A stretch of 32,841 nt of DNA from Aeromonas veronii bv. veronii (lineage in GTDB: Bacteria > Pseudomonadota > Gammaproteobacteria > Enterobacterales > Aeromonadaceae). Positions 1 through 8,482 of this stretch are shown in pieces. Position numbers and translations under genes: made by a program. The notes beneath the pieces were generated by a model that searched no databases, had not been told where the DNA came from, and was given only the letters and a program-made list of their open reading frames with translations. The stretch is from assembly GCF_000820225.1 (NCBI RefSeq), contig NZ_CDDK01000025.1, positions 177,041 through 209,881 of the forward strand. Direction: 5' to 3'. Every line of letters begins with the position of its first letter. Position 1 is the first letter of the stretch.

Positions 1-1037
1 AGCCGCTCACCCGCGCCTCGTTCGACCTGACCCCCTTCTGCGTCATCGACGGCAACATGGTGCAGCCGCCCAAGCAGGTGACCCATAACTGTGTCCTGCC
101 GGAGCGCACCGGTTATCAGGTGATCCTCGGCGTGTGGGAAGTGGGCGACACCAGCAACAGCTTCTACAACATCATCGATGCCAAGTTCAAAGATGGCAGC
201 CAGCCGCCGCTGGTGTGGAGCCAGGCAGGCACCATCTACCCCTCCATCGACCTCGCAGTGGGTGACAAGGCGATGACCCGGGTATTCGATGCCAACGGCG
301 AGCGCCCCGATCTGCAGACCGTGCTGACCATCACCACCGCCGAGCAGGGCCAGAAGAACAGCTGGGCTCATGCCCTCGCCAGCAAGATCAACGCCGAGCA
401 GAGCCTGATCCGCGCCGGTCAGCAAGGAGCCGATGGCCAGTTCAATCCGGTCTACGGTATGAACCCCATCTATCTGCATCGAGACAGCAAACTGAAGCGG
501 GTCGAGATTGACCTGCAACAGCAGCAACCGCCGGTGGTGGACAGTATCAGCGTCAGCGGTCTGGCCAGCGACTATGTGCTGGACAACGGCAAGGCAACCC
601 TCGATTTCACCGTCACCGCACAGGGCGATCTGGCCGTCACCAACACCCTCTATGACCACGGCGGCGTGGCCAAGGGTGAAAGCCGTGCAGATATCAAAGA
701 CAGCAGCCACACCTTCACCATGGCGCTGGAAGGGCTCAAGGCAGGTCACCACCAGCTGGTGATCAAGGCCACCCCGAAAGCGGGCGGCGAGGCCATCCAG
801 CAGACCATGGATCTGATGTTCAAGGAGCAGAGCAGCAGCGAATACGACTTCGTCTTCCCGAACAACATCAAGTCCTACACCGCCGGAACCAAGGTGCAGC
901 AGCCGAAAAATGGCAAGGTCTATCAGTGCAAGCCCTTCCCCTACAACGGCTACTGCGTGCAATGGGCCACCACCGCCACCCAGTTCGAGCCGGGTGTCGG
1001 ATCCCACTGGCAAGAAGCCTGGATTGAGCTGAAGTGA
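1..1037 (+). CDS. gbpA: GbpA-type N-acetylglucosamine/chitin-binding protein, 3' part
   Basis: The reading frame is open from the left edge, so the N-terminus (where an AA10 lytic polysaccharide monooxygenase domain and signal peptide would lie) is mostly outside the window; about 344 residues are visible. The first visible stretch (SFDLTPFCVIDGNMVQPP, then the Cys of THNCVLPERTGYQVILGVWEV) looks like the end of the AA10 domain. It is followed by the GbpA middle domains (DYVLDNGKATLDFTVTAQGD, beta-rich) and a C-terminal chitin-binding module with paired Cys and aromatics (YQCKPFPYNGYCVQW, GSHWQEAWIEL). Family members are secreted by the type II system and bind chitin and host mucin GlcNAc. 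The Met codon at 57 is internal, not the start. A hairpin terminator follows. Family identity is confident; secretion and adhesion roles are inferred from Vibrio cholerae GbpA. Confidence 0.9.
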   Translation, partial: PLTRASFDLTPFCVIDGNMVQPPKQVTHNCVLPERTGYQVILGVWEVGDTSNSFYNIIDAKFKDGSQPPLVWSQAGTIYPSIDLAVGDKAMTRVFDANGERPDLQTVLTITTAEQGQKNSWAHALASKINAEQSLIRAGQQGADGQFNPVYGMNPIYLHRDSKLKRVEIDLQQQQPPVVDSISVSGLASDYVLDNGKATLDFTVTAQGDLAVTNTLYDHGGVAKGESRADIKDSSHTFTMALEGLKAGHHQLVIKATPKAGGEAIQQTMDLMFKEQSSSEYDFVFPNNIKSYTAGTKVQQPKNGKVYQCKPFPYNGYCVQWATTATQFEPGVGSHWQEAWIELK

Positions 1038-1069
1038 TCCGCAGCGGGTCATGACGCCATCAATAAAAC

Positions 1070-1096
1070 GGGGAGCCATTGGCTCCCCTTCTTGTC
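1070..1096 (+). terminator. Intrinsic terminator of gbpA
   Basis: Perfect 8-bp stem GGGGAGCC/GGCTCCCC with an ATT loop, followed by a T-rich tail (TTCTTGTCTT). It lies 33 bases after the gbpA stop codon. Confidence 0.8.
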
Positions 1097-1320
1097 TTCT
1101 ATCCCCGTTCAAATCTGGACGTCGATGGCGGGCTCGCAGCCCATAACACCTCCCCGATAGCCTACACGACTCTTGTGCAGTGCTCGCGATCCATCTCTAT
1201 TGCTCATATCGGCCACTCGCACCAGGAGCCGGACGCAGACTCTGTGAGCCATGCCCCTCTGCCTGCTTACGTCCTGTGCCATCATGGGATCAGGCAGCAA
1301 CGACGCGAAAGGAAGCCGCC

Positions 1321-2583
1321 ATGTGGATCAATGCAGAACCGGTCAACGGAGCCCTGGTCTCGCTGGCCATCGGCCTTATCATTGGACTGGAGCGGGGCTG
1401 GCAGGTGCGCCAGCTGGGGGATAACCAGCGCATCGCCGGGATGCGTACCTACGGCCTCATCGGCCTGCTTGGCGGGGTGTGCGGTTTGCTGCTACCGACT
1501 CTGGGCCCCTGGCTACCGTTGCTCGGCCTGCTGGCGGTGGTGATCGGCTGCGGCCTCTCGGTCTGGCTGGCCCAGCGCTGGCAAGGGGAGTTTGGCCTCA
1601 CCAGCTCGGTAGCTATGCTGCTCACCTATTTGCTGGGGCTGATGTCGGTGCTGCTGAGCCCGAGCGAAGCGGTGGCCTGCGCCGTGCTGGCCGCCCTGTT
1701 GATGGGTTTGAAGGGACAGATCCAGCAGGGGATGCTGTTTCTCAGCGAGACCGAGTTTCACGCCACCCTGCGCTTTCTGCTCATCTCGCTGGTGCTGCTG
1801 CCGGTGCTGCCCAACGAGGAGATGGGGCCCCTCGATGCCTTTAACCCCTTCAAGATCTGGCTGATGGTGGTGGTGATCGCCGGCATCTCGTTTTGTGGCC
1901 ACTTCGCGGTGCGGCTGCTCGGCACCCGCGCCGGGCTGGTGCTCACCAGCATACTGGCGGGATTGGCCTCCTCCACCGCCCTTACCCTGCAGTTCGCCCG
2001 TCTCAACAAGGAGCAGGGCGGGCTGGAGCGACTGCTGGCTACCGGCATCCTGCTGGCAGGGGCCACCATGTGGCTGCGGCTGCTGGTGCTGGTGCTGCTC
2101 ATTCACAGCGAGCTGGCGATGCGCCTCATCGCCCCCCTGTTGCTGCTGGCCACCACAGTCTACGGCTTTGCCTTCTGGTTCTGGCGTCAGCGCGAGGAGC
2201 TGACTGACGGCCCGGTACAGCCGGAAACCAGCAACCCGCTCGATCTGGCCACTGCCATCAAGTTCGGCCTGCTGCTGGCGTTGATCGGCTTTATGGCAAC
2301 GCTGCTGCAAGACAAGGTGGGCAACTCGGGGGTCTATCTGCTGGCGCTGGTGTCGGGGATCACCGACGTGGATGCCATCACCTTGTCGCTCTCCCAGCTC
2401 TCCCACAAGGAGCTGGCGCTGGAGGTGGCGGCCCGCGGCATCCTGCTAGCCGGGCTGGTCAACTCGCTGGTGAAGGGGCTGCTGGCCCTGGGGATAGGCG
2501 GCCGCCGGCTGGGACTGCGGGTGCTGCTCCCCTACTTCGTCTCGGCCCTGCTGATCCTGCCCCTCGTCTGGCCCGCAGGTTGA
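1321..2583 (+). CDS. MgtC/SapB-DUF4010 family integral membrane protein
   Basis: Predicted 420-residue inner-membrane protein. The N-terminal ~140 residues carry the MgtC/SapB signature (LAIGLIIGLERGWQVRQ, then GMRTYGLIGLLGG), and the rest is a DUF4010-like hydrophobic region with many transmembrane helices and a conserved-looking GLASSTALTLQFARL segment. Founding MgtC proteins matter for growth in low Mg2+ and in macrophages, but these longer fusions have no assigned function that I know of. The frame is open further upstream to 1180; I chose ATG 1321 because the MgtC homology begins right there and a purine-rich AAAGGAAG sits in front of it. It stands alone between the gbpA terminator and the acetyltransferase gene 86 bases downstream. 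Confidence 0.8.
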   Translation: MWINAEPVNGALVSLAIGLIIGLERGWQVRQLGDNQRIAGMRTYGLIGLLGGVCGLLLPTLGPWLPLLGLLAVVIGCGLSVWLAQRWQGEFGLTSSVAMLLTYLLGLMSVLLSPSEAVACAVLAALLMGLKGQIQQGMLFLSETEFHATLRFLLISLVLLPVLPNEEMGPLDAFNPFKIWLMVVVIAGISFCGHFAVRLLGTRAGLVLTSILAGLASSTALTLQFARLNKEQGGLERLLATGILLAGATMWLRLLVLVLLIHSELAMRLIAPLLLLATTVYGFAFWFWRQREELTDGPVQPETSNPLDLATAIKFGLLLALIGFMATLLQDKVGNSGVYLLALVSGITDVDAITLSLSQLSHKELALEVAARGILLAGLVNSLVKGLLALGIGGRRLGLRVLLPYFVSALLILPLVWPAG

Positions 2584-2669
2584 CGGGGATCACCCGCCAG
2601 AAGTGACAGACTGACGCCTCTCGCGCTTGTCACGTATACTGCCACCTCTTGCAGCATGAGGAGGTAGCA

Positions 2670-3260
2670 ATGGCGAGCGACTGGGACAAGGTACTGGCAG
2701 GCGGGGCACTGGATAGCCAGAGCGAGGAGATAGCCAACGACCGGATCCGCGGTCAGGCGCTGCTGGCCAAGCTCAACGGTTCATCGGCGGGCGATGGCCC
2801 TTTGCGCCAGCAGATTTGCCGCGAGCTGTTCGGCCACTGCCCCGACTCCTGCTGGATCAGCACGCCGTTTACCTGCGAATTCGGCCGCAACATCCATATC
2901 GGCGAGAAGACCTTCTTCAACTTCAACGTCACCATTCTCGATCTGGGCGAAGTGCATATAGGCAGCCATGTGCTGCTGGCCCCCAACGTGCAGATCTACA
3001 CAGCCACCCACACCATGAACTATCTGGAGCGACGCAACTGGACCGCCTACAACAAGCCGGTGCGGATCGGTGACGACTGCTGGATTGGCGGTGGCGCCAT
3101 CATCTGCCCCGGCGTCACCATAGGGCCGCGCTCCATCATTGGCGCCGGCGCAGTGGTCACCCGCGACATCCCGGCCGACTCGGTGGCGGTGGGCAATCCG
3201 GCCAGGGTGATCCGCACCCTCAAGCAGGATGAGGAGCGCTGCTGGGAGCTGGCCCAATGA
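2670..3260 (+). CDS. Maa/LacA-type sugar O-acetyltransferase
   Basis: Predicted 196-residue cytoplasmic acetyl-CoA-dependent acetyltransferase of the maltose/galactoside acetyltransferase family. An N-terminal helical Mac domain (residues ~5-60) precedes a left-handed beta-helix of hexapeptide repeats (IHIGEKTFFNFNVTIL, VHIGSHVLLAPNVQI). The catalytic His is in YTATHTM, and the C-terminal coil contains WIGGGAIICPGVTIG, IIGAGAVVTRDIPADSVAVGNPARVI. The start at 2670 has an excellent ribosome-binding site (AGGAGG, 5 bases upstream). The stop codon overlaps the start of the next gene (ATGA), so the two are probably co-translated. The natural acceptor sugar cannot be told from sequence. Confidence 0.88.
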   Translation: MASDWDKVLAGGALDSQSEEIANDRIRGQALLAKLNGSSAGDGPLRQQICRELFGHCPDSCWISTPFTCEFGRNIHIGEKTFFNFNVTILDLGEVHIGSHVLLAPNVQIYTATHTMNYLERRNWTAYNKPVRIGDDCWIGGGAIICPGVTIGPRSIIGAGAVVTRDIPADSVAVGNPARVIRTLKQDEERCWELAQ

Positions 3261-3595
3261 TGGCGCTGGCGCTGCTGCCGCTGGGCTGGACCCTCTGGCT
3301 CGGCCTCAACAGCCAGCAGTGGTGGCCACTGGCAGCACTGCTGACCATGAGTCTGTTGACGCTGGCGGCCTACGCCTGGGACAAGCGGCAGGCGATGCGG
3401 GGCGAGTGGCGCATTCCCGAATCGAGGCTCCATCTGCTGGAGCTGTGCGGCGGCTGGCCGGGGGCGCTGGTTGCCCGCCAGTGGCTGCGCCACAAGACCC
3501 AGAAGCGCAGCTACCGGCTGGTCTTCTGGTTTATCGTGCTGCTGCACCTAACCCTGTGGGCGCTCTGGCTTGGCCGCCCCCTCTGGCAGCAATAG
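3257..3595 (+). CDS. DUF1294 family small membrane protein
   Basis: Predicted 112-residue protein with hydrophobic segments at about 2-18, 24-40 and 90-108. Between them lies the DUF1294 signature: AAYAWDKRQAM, then RIPESRLHLLELCGGWPGAL and RHKTQKRSYRLVFW. Function is unknown; in other bacteria the domain is sometimes fused to a cold-shock domain, which is absent here. The start overlaps the acetyltransferase stop by 4 bases, implying translational coupling, although no functional link between the two is evident. Confidence 0.82.
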   Translation: MMALALLPLGWTLWLGLNSQQWWPLAALLTMSLLTLAAYAWDKRQAMRGEWRIPESRLHLLELCGGWPGALVARQWLRHKTQKRSYRLVFWFIVLLHLTLWALWLGRPLWQQ

Positions 3596-3709
3596 CCAAC
3601 TGCATCACAAAGGCGAAACGGGCCCCATTGCGGCCAATTGGCGGCTGTGAGAAAACAGAACGGATCCCATCAGCGTTTTTGCCGTTTATAGACGACAAGG
3701 AGTCGTGAC

Positions 3710-3922
3710 ATGACCATGTGGACAGGCATAGTCCTGATCGTATTTATCAGCGTATTGTTCGGATATCTCGGAAAACGGGCTCGCTATCAGATGGGGGATG
3801 CCCGCATTACCGACCGCCTCGGCAAGCAGGATCTGGTCATTCGGGAGCTGCAGGAGCGGGTCGCCAATCTGGAGGCGATCGTCATCGAAGAGGAGAAGCG
3901 GCGCCCGTTTCGGGAGCTGTGA
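3710..3922 (+). CDS. PspB-like small membrane/coiled-coil protein
   Basis: Predicted 70-residue protein with one N-terminal transmembrane helix (residues ~4-22, TGIVLIVFISVLFGYLG), a short basic region and a C-terminal amphipathic coiled coil ending IRELQERVANLEAIVIEEE. This matches the size and layout of phage-shock protein B (TM helix, then an LxxRIxxLExILDxE coil). In the canonical psp operon PspB works with PspC and PspA as an inner-membrane stress sensor; here neither partner is adjacent, so it is an orphan paralogue or only an architectural look-alike. Preceded by ACAAGGAG six bases before the ATG. A strong bidirectional terminator follows. Confidence 0.6.
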   Translation: MTMWTGIVLIVFISVLFGYLGKRARYQMGDARITDRLGKQDLVIRELQERVANLEAIVIEEEKRRPFREL

Positions 3923-3965
3923 TTTTTCGCCATCAGGCGTCAGATAACCAAAATTCAAATCAAAG

Positions 3966-3994
3966 AAAGAGGGCTGCATGATGCAGCCCTCTTT
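3966..3994. terminator. Bidirectional terminator, PspB-like gene / yrfG
   Basis: Perfect palindrome with 14-base arms (AAAGAGGGCTGCAT/ATGCAGCCCTCTTT) around one central G; A-tract on one side and T-tract on the other. It sits between convergent genes and can serve both. Confidence 0.85.
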
Positions 3995-4007
3995 CGTTTC
4001 AGCAAAT

Positions 4008-4688
4008 TCAGATTGCCAGCGGCAGCAACTCGGCATAGTCGCGGATCGCCGGAAAAGCGGTGATGCTCTGCTCCGGCTTGCAGCTGTCCGGATTCTGGAT
4101 CGCCAGCTGGTAGCCGATGCCATAGTCGGCGGCAGCCCGCAGGATCCGCTCGCTGTCATCCACAAACAGGGTGCGGGCTGGATCGAACGCCAGCCGCTCG
4201 GCCAGCGCCTGCCAGCAGTGCTGGCTCTCCTTCGACCAGCCCAGCTCGTGGGTACTCACCATCAGATCCAGATGGTCGGCAAGACCGAGTTGCGCATCCT
4301 TCACCGACAGACTGGCGGGGTGGGCGTTGGTGAAAAGCACCAGCTGCTTGCCCGCGGCGCGCAGCTCGGCCAGAAAAGGGATGGCATGGGGACGCCACAG
4401 GATCTTCGCCAGCAGCTCCTGCTTGAGGGCGCGAATATCGAGCCCCAGGGTCTCGCTCCAGTAATCCACGCAGTACCAGTTGAGGGTGCCGTTGACGGCG
4501 TGATAGTGGACGTCGATCTGCGCCTTTGCTTCATCCAGCGGCAGACCAAGCCGCTCGGCGTAACGCTCCGGCACCAGCTGCTGCCAGAGGTGGTTGTCAA
4601 AATGCAGATCGATCAGGGTGCCATCCATATCGAGCAAGACGGTATCTATCTGGTGCCAGGGCAAGGTGGTGGAGCAGGAGTGTGGCAT
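4008..4688 (-). CDS. yrfG: YrfG-type HAD family GMP/IMP nucleotidase
   Basis: Predicted 226-residue HAD-superfamily phosphatase closely matching E. coli YrfG (222 residues), which dephosphorylates purine nucleotides. HAD motif I is DTVLLDMDGTL (nucleophile and acid/base Asp at residues ~20 and 22), motif II is LVLFTNAHP, the motif III lysine is in LGWSKES, and motif IV is TLFVDDSERIL. YrfG-specific stretches include LNWYCVDYWSE. The start at 4688 has AAGAGG seven bases upstream. It diverges from nudE across 144 bases; in E. coli yrfG also lies near nudE, so the neighbourhood is conserved although igaA, which separates them there, is missing here. Confidence 0.92.
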   Translation of the reverse strand: MPHSCSTTLPWHQIDTVLLDMDGTLIDLHFDNHLWQQLVPERYAERLGLPLDEAKAQIDVHYHAVNGTLNWYCVDYWSETLGLDIRALKQELLAKILWRPHAIPFLAELRAAGKQLVLFTNAHPASLSVKDAQLGLADHLDLMVSTHELGWSKESQHCWQALAERLAFDPARTLFVDDSERILRAAADYGIGYQLAIQNPDSCKPEQSITAFPAIRDYAELLPLAI

Positions 4689-4832
4689 CGGGCCTCTTGA
4701 TCGCGGATCTCGGAAAACGGGGCGGCAGTATAACGGATTTTTCCTCCCCCTTTGCCATCCCTGGCCCGTGGTGTTCGGTGTGAGAGTCGTTTACTCTTGA
4801 AGCACGATTTTTTAACGAGCAGCCAGCGTCCG

Positions 4833-5474
4833 ATGAGCGACCCCCACAAGAGCAAACCCGAGCACATCTCAGCCGACCAACTGGATAACCCCAAGAGCAA
4901 ACCGGAGATCCTCAAGGCCGAGATCGTGGCCGAGAGTCGGCTGTTCAGAGTGGAGTCCCTCCACCTCAAATTCTCCAACGGCGAAGAGCGGGTCTACGAG
5001 CGGATGCGCGGCGGCAATCGTGGCGCCGTCATGGTGGTGCCGCTGTTCGATGCCCACACCCTGCTGCTGGTGCGCGAATATGCCGCCGGCACCCACTCCT
5101 ACGAGCTGGGCTTTCCCAAGGGGCTGATCGACCCCGGTGAAGATGCCTTCGAGGCGGGCAACCGGGAACTGATGGAGGAGGCGGGCTTTGGCGCCAACAG
5201 CCTGACCCTGCTCAAACAGGTGTCGCTGGCGCCGGGTTACTTCTCCAGCCGGATGGACATTTTGCTGGCCCGGGATCTCTTCCCCGAGCAGCGGATCGGC
5301 GACGAGCCCGAACCGCTGGAGGTGATCCCCTGGCCACTCAACCGGATCGACAAATTGCTGGCGCGACCCGACTTCACCGAGTCGCGCAGCATCAGTGCCC
5401 TGCTCCTGGCCCAGAAGTGGCTGGCGGAGCAGGCAGAGTGGCCCGCAGACGGGCAGTTAACAGACAGAGGATAA
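4833..5474 (+). CDS. nudE: ADP compounds hydrolase NudE
   Basis: Predicted 213-residue Nudix hydrolase that would cleave ADP-ribose, NADH, Ap3A and similar dinucleotides to AMP plus a phosphorylated remainder. The full Nudix box is GLIDPGEDAFEAGNRELMEE followed by AGFG. Flanking segments match E. coli NudE (RLFRVESLHLKFSNGEERVYERMRGGNR before it, LAPGYFSSRMDILLARDLFPE after it, GDEPEPLEVIPWPL near the end). Compared with the 186-residue E. coli protein it has about 22 extra, charged N-terminal residues. ATG 4833 is chosen because longer upstream extension has no homology; its ribosome-binding site is weak. cysQ starts 4 bases after the stop, so the two are an operon. Confidence 0.92.
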   Translation: MSDPHKSKPEHISADQLDNPKSKPEILKAEIVAESRLFRVESLHLKFSNGEERVYERMRGGNRGAVMVVPLFDAHTLLLVREYAAGTHSYELGFPKGLIDPGEDAFEAGNRELMEEAGFGANSLTLLKQVSLAPGYFSSRMDILLARDLFPEQRIGDEPEPLEVIPWPLNRIDKLLARPDFTESRSISALLLAQKWLAEQAEWPADGQLTDRG

Positions 5475-5478
5475 CGAG

Positions 5479-6291
5479 ATGCAGGAGTTGTTGGCCTGGG
5501 TGCCGGGGGTCAAGGAGATTGCCCGCGAAGCCGGAAGGATCCTTCACGACATCTATCATGGCGGTCAGTTCGAGCGTCAGCTGAAGGAGGATGCGACCCC
5601 GGTCACCAGTGCCGATCTTGCTGCCGATGCCTACCTCAAACAGGCGCTGTCGGCGCTCACCCCCCATGTGCCTGTGCTGACCGAAGAGGCGGCCGACATC
5701 CCCTTCAGCCAGCGATCCAATTGGCGGCAATACTGGCTGGTGGATCCCCTCGACGGCACCGGCGAATTTATCGCAGGCAGCGGCGACTTCGCCACCCTGA
5801 TAGCCCTGGTGCGGGACAATGTGCCGGTGCTCGGGGTCATCTACGCCCCCGAGTCCAATGTGCTCTACTGGGCGGTGCGCGGCTACGGCGCCTTCAAGGA
5901 GGTGAATGGCGAAGTGTTGCCCATCAGCGCCATGCATCACGAGCATGAGCAGCCCGACTCACTGGTGGTGGCTATCAGCCGCCGCCAGAAGCTGGAGAAC
6001 CTCACCCGCCGCCTCAACCCGGCCATCAACTACGAGCTGATCCCGCTCGGCTCCAGCTCCCTCAAATCCTGTCTGGTGGCGGAAGGTGCGGCAGATTGCT
6101 ACGTGCGGCTCGGCCCCACCGGCGAGTGGGACACCGCCGCCGCCCAGTGCATCGTCGAGGCAGCCGGTGGCCGTATCCTCAGCCTGGCGTTGCAGCCACT
6201 CAGTTACAACGAAACCGAGTCGCTGGAGAACCCTGACTTTATCGTGATGGGGGATCCGGATCTCGCCTGGGGCAACATTCTGGCCCACTAA
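5479..6291 (+). CDS. cysQ: 3'(2'),5'-bisphosphate nucleotidase CysQ
   Basis: Predicted 270-residue Mg2+-dependent phosphatase of the inositol monophosphatase fold, converting the sulfate-assimilation by-product PAP to AMP. Metal-binding motifs are visible: the Glu pair in PVLTEEAAD, WLVDPLDGTGEFI, and GEWDTAAAQCIVEAAGG. E. coli has PLDGTKEFI; the Lys-to-Gly change is outside the metal ligands. The ATG is preceded by AGAGGATAACGAG, and nudE ends 4 bases upstream. Co-transcription with nudE places two enzymes that clear adenine nucleotide by-products in one unit. Confidence 0.93.
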   Translation: MQELLAWVPGVKEIAREAGRILHDIYHGGQFERQLKEDATPVTSADLAADAYLKQALSALTPHVPVLTEEAADIPFSQRSNWRQYWLVDPLDGTGEFIAGSGDFATLIALVRDNVPVLGVIYAPESNVLYWAVRGYGAFKEVNGEVLPISAMHHEHEQPDSLVVAISRRQKLENLTRRLNPAINYELIPLGSSSLKSCLVAEGAADCYVRLGPTGEWDTAAAQCIVEAAGGRILSLALQPLSYNETESLENPDFIVMGDPDLAWGNILAH

Positions 6292-6320
6292 ACGGATAGC
6301 GATGTCATCACACCAGACAA

Positions 6321-6350
6321 GCAGGCGGCCCGATGGCCGCCTGCTTTTTC
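6321..6350 (+). terminator. Intrinsic terminator of nudE-cysQ
   Basis: Perfect 10-bp stem GCAGGCGGCC/GGCCGCCTGC, CGAT loop, then TTTTTC. Begins 30 bases past the cysQ stop. Confidence 0.9.
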
Positions 6351-6728
6351 AGGGAAGTTGCCCCGGGTGATGGCCGGAGTGATCCGCTGGTCAAGGCGCT
6401 CTTGAACAGCGTGATACGCTGGCAAAGCGGCAAAATGATAGTGAAACATCACAATCGGTCGGCGAGAAATGGTGCAATTTTTCACGTAATTCTGAAAACA
6501 CCTGATTAGTCAAAATAAAAAAATGATAGCCGATCAAATTTTGGTTTTATATTTCACAAAAATAGCCAATGTTAGTTTTGTTGCATTCTGCGACCCAGAT
6601 TCCATTCCCAATCTCGCTGGCTAAACCCCGCAATGGCAGTGATATGTTTCAGTCTCGCTTTTTGAGAATTAAATCCCGATAAACCACAATAAAATCAGAT
6701 TAAAACACTAACAAAAAGTGAATTAGTA
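6351..6728. other. AT-rich intergenic region upstream of the permease
   Basis: 378 bases with no convincing gene. The first ~100 bases are GC-balanced; from about 6480 onward the sequence is markedly AT-rich with repeated A and T runs, unlike the surrounding coding DNA. It presumably holds the permease promoter and regulator sites, but I could not pick one -35/-10 pair with confidence. A short dyad AGTGAAACATCACA (around 6438-6453) has a 4-base spacer, which fits neither CRP nor FNR consensus. Confidence 0.5.
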
Positions 6729-8000
6729 ATGAGTTTATCTGTAGAGGCTACCAAGGAGCTATCCGGTTCCTGCTCCACCACTGCCAGCACCACCCGCTGG
6801 CGCCGTCACGACACCCACTGGGTCATCAGCCTGTTTGGCACCGCCGTTGGCGCCGGCATCCTGTTCCTGCCCATCAATCTGGGTCTGGGCGGGATCTGGC
6901 CCCTCGTCATCGTCGCTGTACTGGCAGGCCCCATGACCTTCCTCGCCCACCGCGGGCTGGCGCGCTTCGTGCTCTCATCGTCACGCCCCCACGCCGACTT
7001 CACCGAAGTGGCGGAGGAGCACTTCGGCAAGATGGCCGGTCGCCTTATCTCGGCGCTCTACTTCCTCTCCATCTTCCCGATCCTGCTCATCTACGGGGTC
7101 GGGCTGACCAACACGGTGGAGAGCTTTATGGTCAACCAGCTCGTCATGGCAACCCCGGATCGGGTGATGCTCTCCGGCGTACTGGTATTCGCCATGATCG
7201 CCGTGATGCTGGCGGGTGAGAAAGCGATGCTGCGCGCCTTCGCCTTTATGGTCTATCCGCTGGCGGCCATTCTGGCGGCCCTCTCCTGCTACCTGATCCC
7301 TCAGTGGCAATGGCCGGAAGTGACGGCGTTTGAAGGGGTCAGCTTCCTCAACACCGTCTGGCTGGCGCTGCCGGTGACCGTGTTCGCCTTCAGCCATGCC
7401 GCCGCCATCTCCGGCTTTGCCAACGTGCAGCGCCGTGAATATGGCGAGCAGGCGGAAGCCAAGAGCGGCCTGATCCTGCGCAACACCACAGTAATGCTGG
7501 TGGGCTTCGTGCTGTTCTTCGTCTTCTCCTGCGTGCTGAGCCTCTCGCCAGCCCAGCTGGCTGAAGCCAAGGCCCAGAACGTCTCTGTGCTCTCCTATCT
7601 CGCCAACATCACCGACAACCCGGTGATCGTGACTCTGGGGCCGCTCATCGCCTTTATCGCCATCAGCTCCTCCTTCCTCGGCCACTTCCTCGGTGCCCGC
7701 GAAAGCCTGAAAAGCCTGATCGCCAAGCCCACCGGCCTACCGCTGGCCAAGGCGGACAAGCTGGGCATCGCCCTGATGTTCTTCTCTATCTGGGGTGCAG
7801 CCGTCATCAACCCGGGCATTCTGGGGCTGATGGAGACCCTCTCCGGCCCGGTTATCGCCATGATCCTGTTCATCATGCCGGTGATTGCCATCTACAAGGT
7901 GGAGGCGCTGGCCCGCTTCCGTCACGGCTGGACCAACGGCTTTATCCTGCTGACCGGTTCGCTGGCGGTATCGGCGCTGATCTTCAGCCTGTTGAAGTAA
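6729..8000 (+). CDS. HAAAP-family amino-acid/proton symporter (SdaC/TdcC-like)
   Basis: Predicted 423-residue inner-membrane permease with about 11 transmembrane helices, of the hydroxy/aromatic amino acid permease family. Family landmarks are the first-helix motif SLFGTAVGAGILFLPIN, then MTFLAHRGLARFVLSS, DFTEVAEEHFG, SFLGHFLGARES near the fourth quarter, and GPVIAMILFIMPVIAIYKV near the C-terminus. These match E. coli SdaC (serine) and TdcC (threonine/serine) segment by segment, so a serine or threonine substrate is likely but not proven. No metabolic partner such as a serine deaminase is adjacent. The start at 6729 follows a weak AAGTGA; the extended hydrophilic N-terminus (TTASTTRWRRHDTHW) is normal for the family. 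Confidence 0.87.
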   Translation: MSLSVEATKELSGSCSTTASTTRWRRHDTHWVISLFGTAVGAGILFLPINLGLGGIWPLVIVAVLAGPMTFLAHRGLARFVLSSSRPHADFTEVAEEHFGKMAGRLISALYFLSIFPILLIYGVGLTNTVESFMVNQLVMATPDRVMLSGVLVFAMIAVMLAGEKAMLRAFAFMVYPLAAILAALSCYLIPQWQWPEVTAFEGVSFLNTVWLALPVTVFAFSHAAAISGFANVQRREYGEQAEAKSGLILRNTTVMLVGFVLFFVFSCVLSLSPAQLAEAKAQNVSVLSYLANITDNPVIVTLGPLIAFIAISSSFLGHFLGARESLKSLIAKPTGLPLAKADKLGIALMFFSIWGAAVINPGILGLMETLSGPVIAMILFIMPVIAIYKVEALARFRHGWTNGFILLTGSLAVSALIFSLLK

Positions 8001-8021
8001 CGACTCGCAGCAGATAACAAA

Positions 8022-8051
8022 AAGAGAGGCGACCCCGGGGTCGCCTCTCTT
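8022..8051. terminator. Bidirectional terminator, permease / csaA
   Basis: Perfect 30-base palindrome (arms AAGAGAGGCGACCCC and GGGGTCGCCTCTCTT) between convergent genes, with A-rich and T-rich flanks. Confidence 0.85.
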
Positions 8052-8071
8052 GTCTCTGTTCGGGTGTGCGC

Positions 8072-8410
8072 TCAGCCCAGCCTGGCGCCGTTCTCCACCG
8101 CCTGCTCGGGGATAGCCATCACTACGGCGCCATCCGGCCGGTAGAAACCGGTCAGCAGAAACTCCGACTGAAACGGGCCGATCTGCTTGGTCGGGAAGTT
8201 GACTACGGCGATGATCTGGCGGCCCACCAGCTGCTCTGGCTGGTAGAGAGCGGTGATCTGGGCACTGCTCTTGCGAATCCCCAGTTCAGGGCCAAAATCC
8301 GCCCACACCTTGTAGGCCGGTTTGCGCGCCTCGGGGAACGGCTCGACCCGCACCAGTGTGCCCACCCGGAGCTCCACCATCTCGAAATCCTGCCAGCTAA
8401 TCGTCTCCAT
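8072..8410 (-). CDS. csaA: CsaA-type tRNA-binding protein
   Basis: Predicted 112-residue OB-fold protein matching CsaA, with the family's hallmark stretches: [27 protein letters not shown] N-terminus, [33 protein letters not shown], and a C-terminal [12 protein letters not shown]. The same domain is found at the C-terminus of bacterial methionyl-tRNA synthetases, where it binds the tRNA elbow. CsaA in Bacillus has been described as a secretion-related chaperone; the role in gammaproteobacteria is unclear. ATG is preceded by CAGGAGCC. It lies downstream of the AraC-type regulator on the same strand, 72 bases away, so they may be co-transcribed. Confidence 0.9.
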   Translation of the reverse strand: METISWQDFEMVELRVGTLVRVEPFPEARKPAYKVWADFGPELGIRKSSAQITALYQPEQLVGRQIIAVVNFPTKQIGPFQSEFLLTGFYRPDGAVVMAIPEQAVENGARLG

Positions 8411-8482
8411 TTTGGCTCCTGTTTATCGTGCACCTTGCATGACCCGCAGCATGGCCCAAAGAGAGCATCTCGTCTTCGGCGA

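Noticed and set aside
57..59. ATG at 57 as the start of gbpA
   Set aside because: The frame and the AA10-like homology continue upstream to the window edge; the gene is cut, not short.
6438..6453. CRP-like site upstream of the permease
   Set aside because: The half-sites GTGA and TCAC are 4 bases apart, whereas CRP requires 6.
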